5,469 nt of DNA from Caryophanales bacterium UBA2298 (GTDB lineage: Bacteria; Bacillota_I; Bacilli_A; Izemoplasmatales; Hujiaoplasmataceae): NCBI GenBank assembly GCA_002345425.1, contig DDWA01000056.1:5884-11352 (forward strand), read 5' to 3'. Below the pieces are notes generated by a model that worked only from the letters and a program-made list of their open reading frames with translations, was not told the origin of the DNA and made no database searches. Positions 5,399-5,469 of this stretch are shown piece by piece. Made by a program: the position numbers and the translations under genes. The first letter of the stretch is position 1, and every line of letters begins with the position of its first letter.

Positions 5399-5469
5399 TT
5401 GAAAGCTTTAGAAATGTCTGCTTACACACCAATGATGCAACAATATTTAGAAATAAAAAAAGACTATAG
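5399..5469 (+). CDS. mutS: DNA mismatch repair protein MutS, N-terminal fragment (runs off the window)
   Basis: Only 23 codons are present before the window ends, reading MKALEMSAYTPMMQQYLEIK then KDY. The TPMMQQYLEIK stretch is the hallmark beginning of MutS, the ATPase that recognises mismatched bases and recruits MutL. The segment belongs to the N-terminal mismatch-recognition domain. The TTG start at 5399 is chosen for its ribosome binding site. Family proteins usually begin at the position of ATG 5414 (compare MAGYTPM in B. subtilis), so this protein would carry five extra residues. There is no terminator in the 36 nt after the preceding gene, so cotranscription with it is likely. The miaB-to-mutS order matches Firmicutes. 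Fragment length limits certainty, but the motif and synteny agree. Confidence 0.88.
   Translation, partial: MKALEMSAYTPMMQQYLEIKKDY

Noticed and set aside
1..5469. CRISPR array, tRNA or rRNA genes, insertion sequences, attachment sites
   Set aside because: No spaced direct repeats, cloverleaf-like segments, transposase motifs or terminal inverted repeats were seen; nearly all the sequence is accounted for by the listed genes.

Overview
The window is compact, AT-rich and entirely plus-strand. It carries four complete genes and the first codons of a fifth, in the order rny, ymdB, miaB, an unrecognised membrane protein, and mutS (cut off by the window edge). This core is Firmicutes-like. In Bacillus subtilis the order is ymdA/rny, ymdB, spoVS, tdh, kbl, miaB, ymcA/ricA, cotE, mutS. 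Here the sporulation genes (spoVS, cotE) and ricA are missing from those slots, and ymdB and miaB are almost adjacent. That, the strong A+T bias and short spacers suggest a non-sporulating low-GC Gram-positive or Mollicutes-like lineage (Acholeplasma/Izemoplasma/Haloplasma or Erysipelotrichia type). All tryptophans I checked are TGG and no in-frame TGA is read through, so the Mycoplasma/Spiroplasma UGA=Trp code is not indicated. The placement is inference, not identification.

Layout. Positions 1-76 are an A/T-rich leader with a weak promoter candidate and a good ribosome binding site. rny (77-1642) encodes the membrane-anchored endoribonuclease RNase Y. A strong 11-bp hairpin with a poor U tract (1653-1679) separates it from ymdB (1704-2462), a binuclear metallophosphoesterase. 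miaB (2475-3917), a radical-SAM tRNA methylthiotransferase, follows after only 12 nt. The end of miaB, including its stop codon, folds into a terminator-like hairpin followed by seven T (3901-3936). A TTGAAA-N17-TAAGAT promoter candidate (3992-4020) then precedes a 436-aa gene (4052-5362). mutS begins 36 nt further on, at a TTG codon with a strong ribosome binding site, and probably belongs to that second transcription unit.

Function. rny, ymdB and miaB all act in RNA decay, signalling or modification, and mutS begins the mismatch-repair block. The least ordinary item is the 436-aa protein. It has no obvious named family, three (perhaps four) divergent SAP/HeH-like helix-loop-helix repeats, an acidic E/V/K-rich low-complexity stalk, and a C-terminal tail anchor. 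It looks like a membrane-tethered, possibly nucleic-acid-binding protein, and it sits where Bacillus has ricA, an RNase Y partner. Its function cannot be read from the sequence alone.
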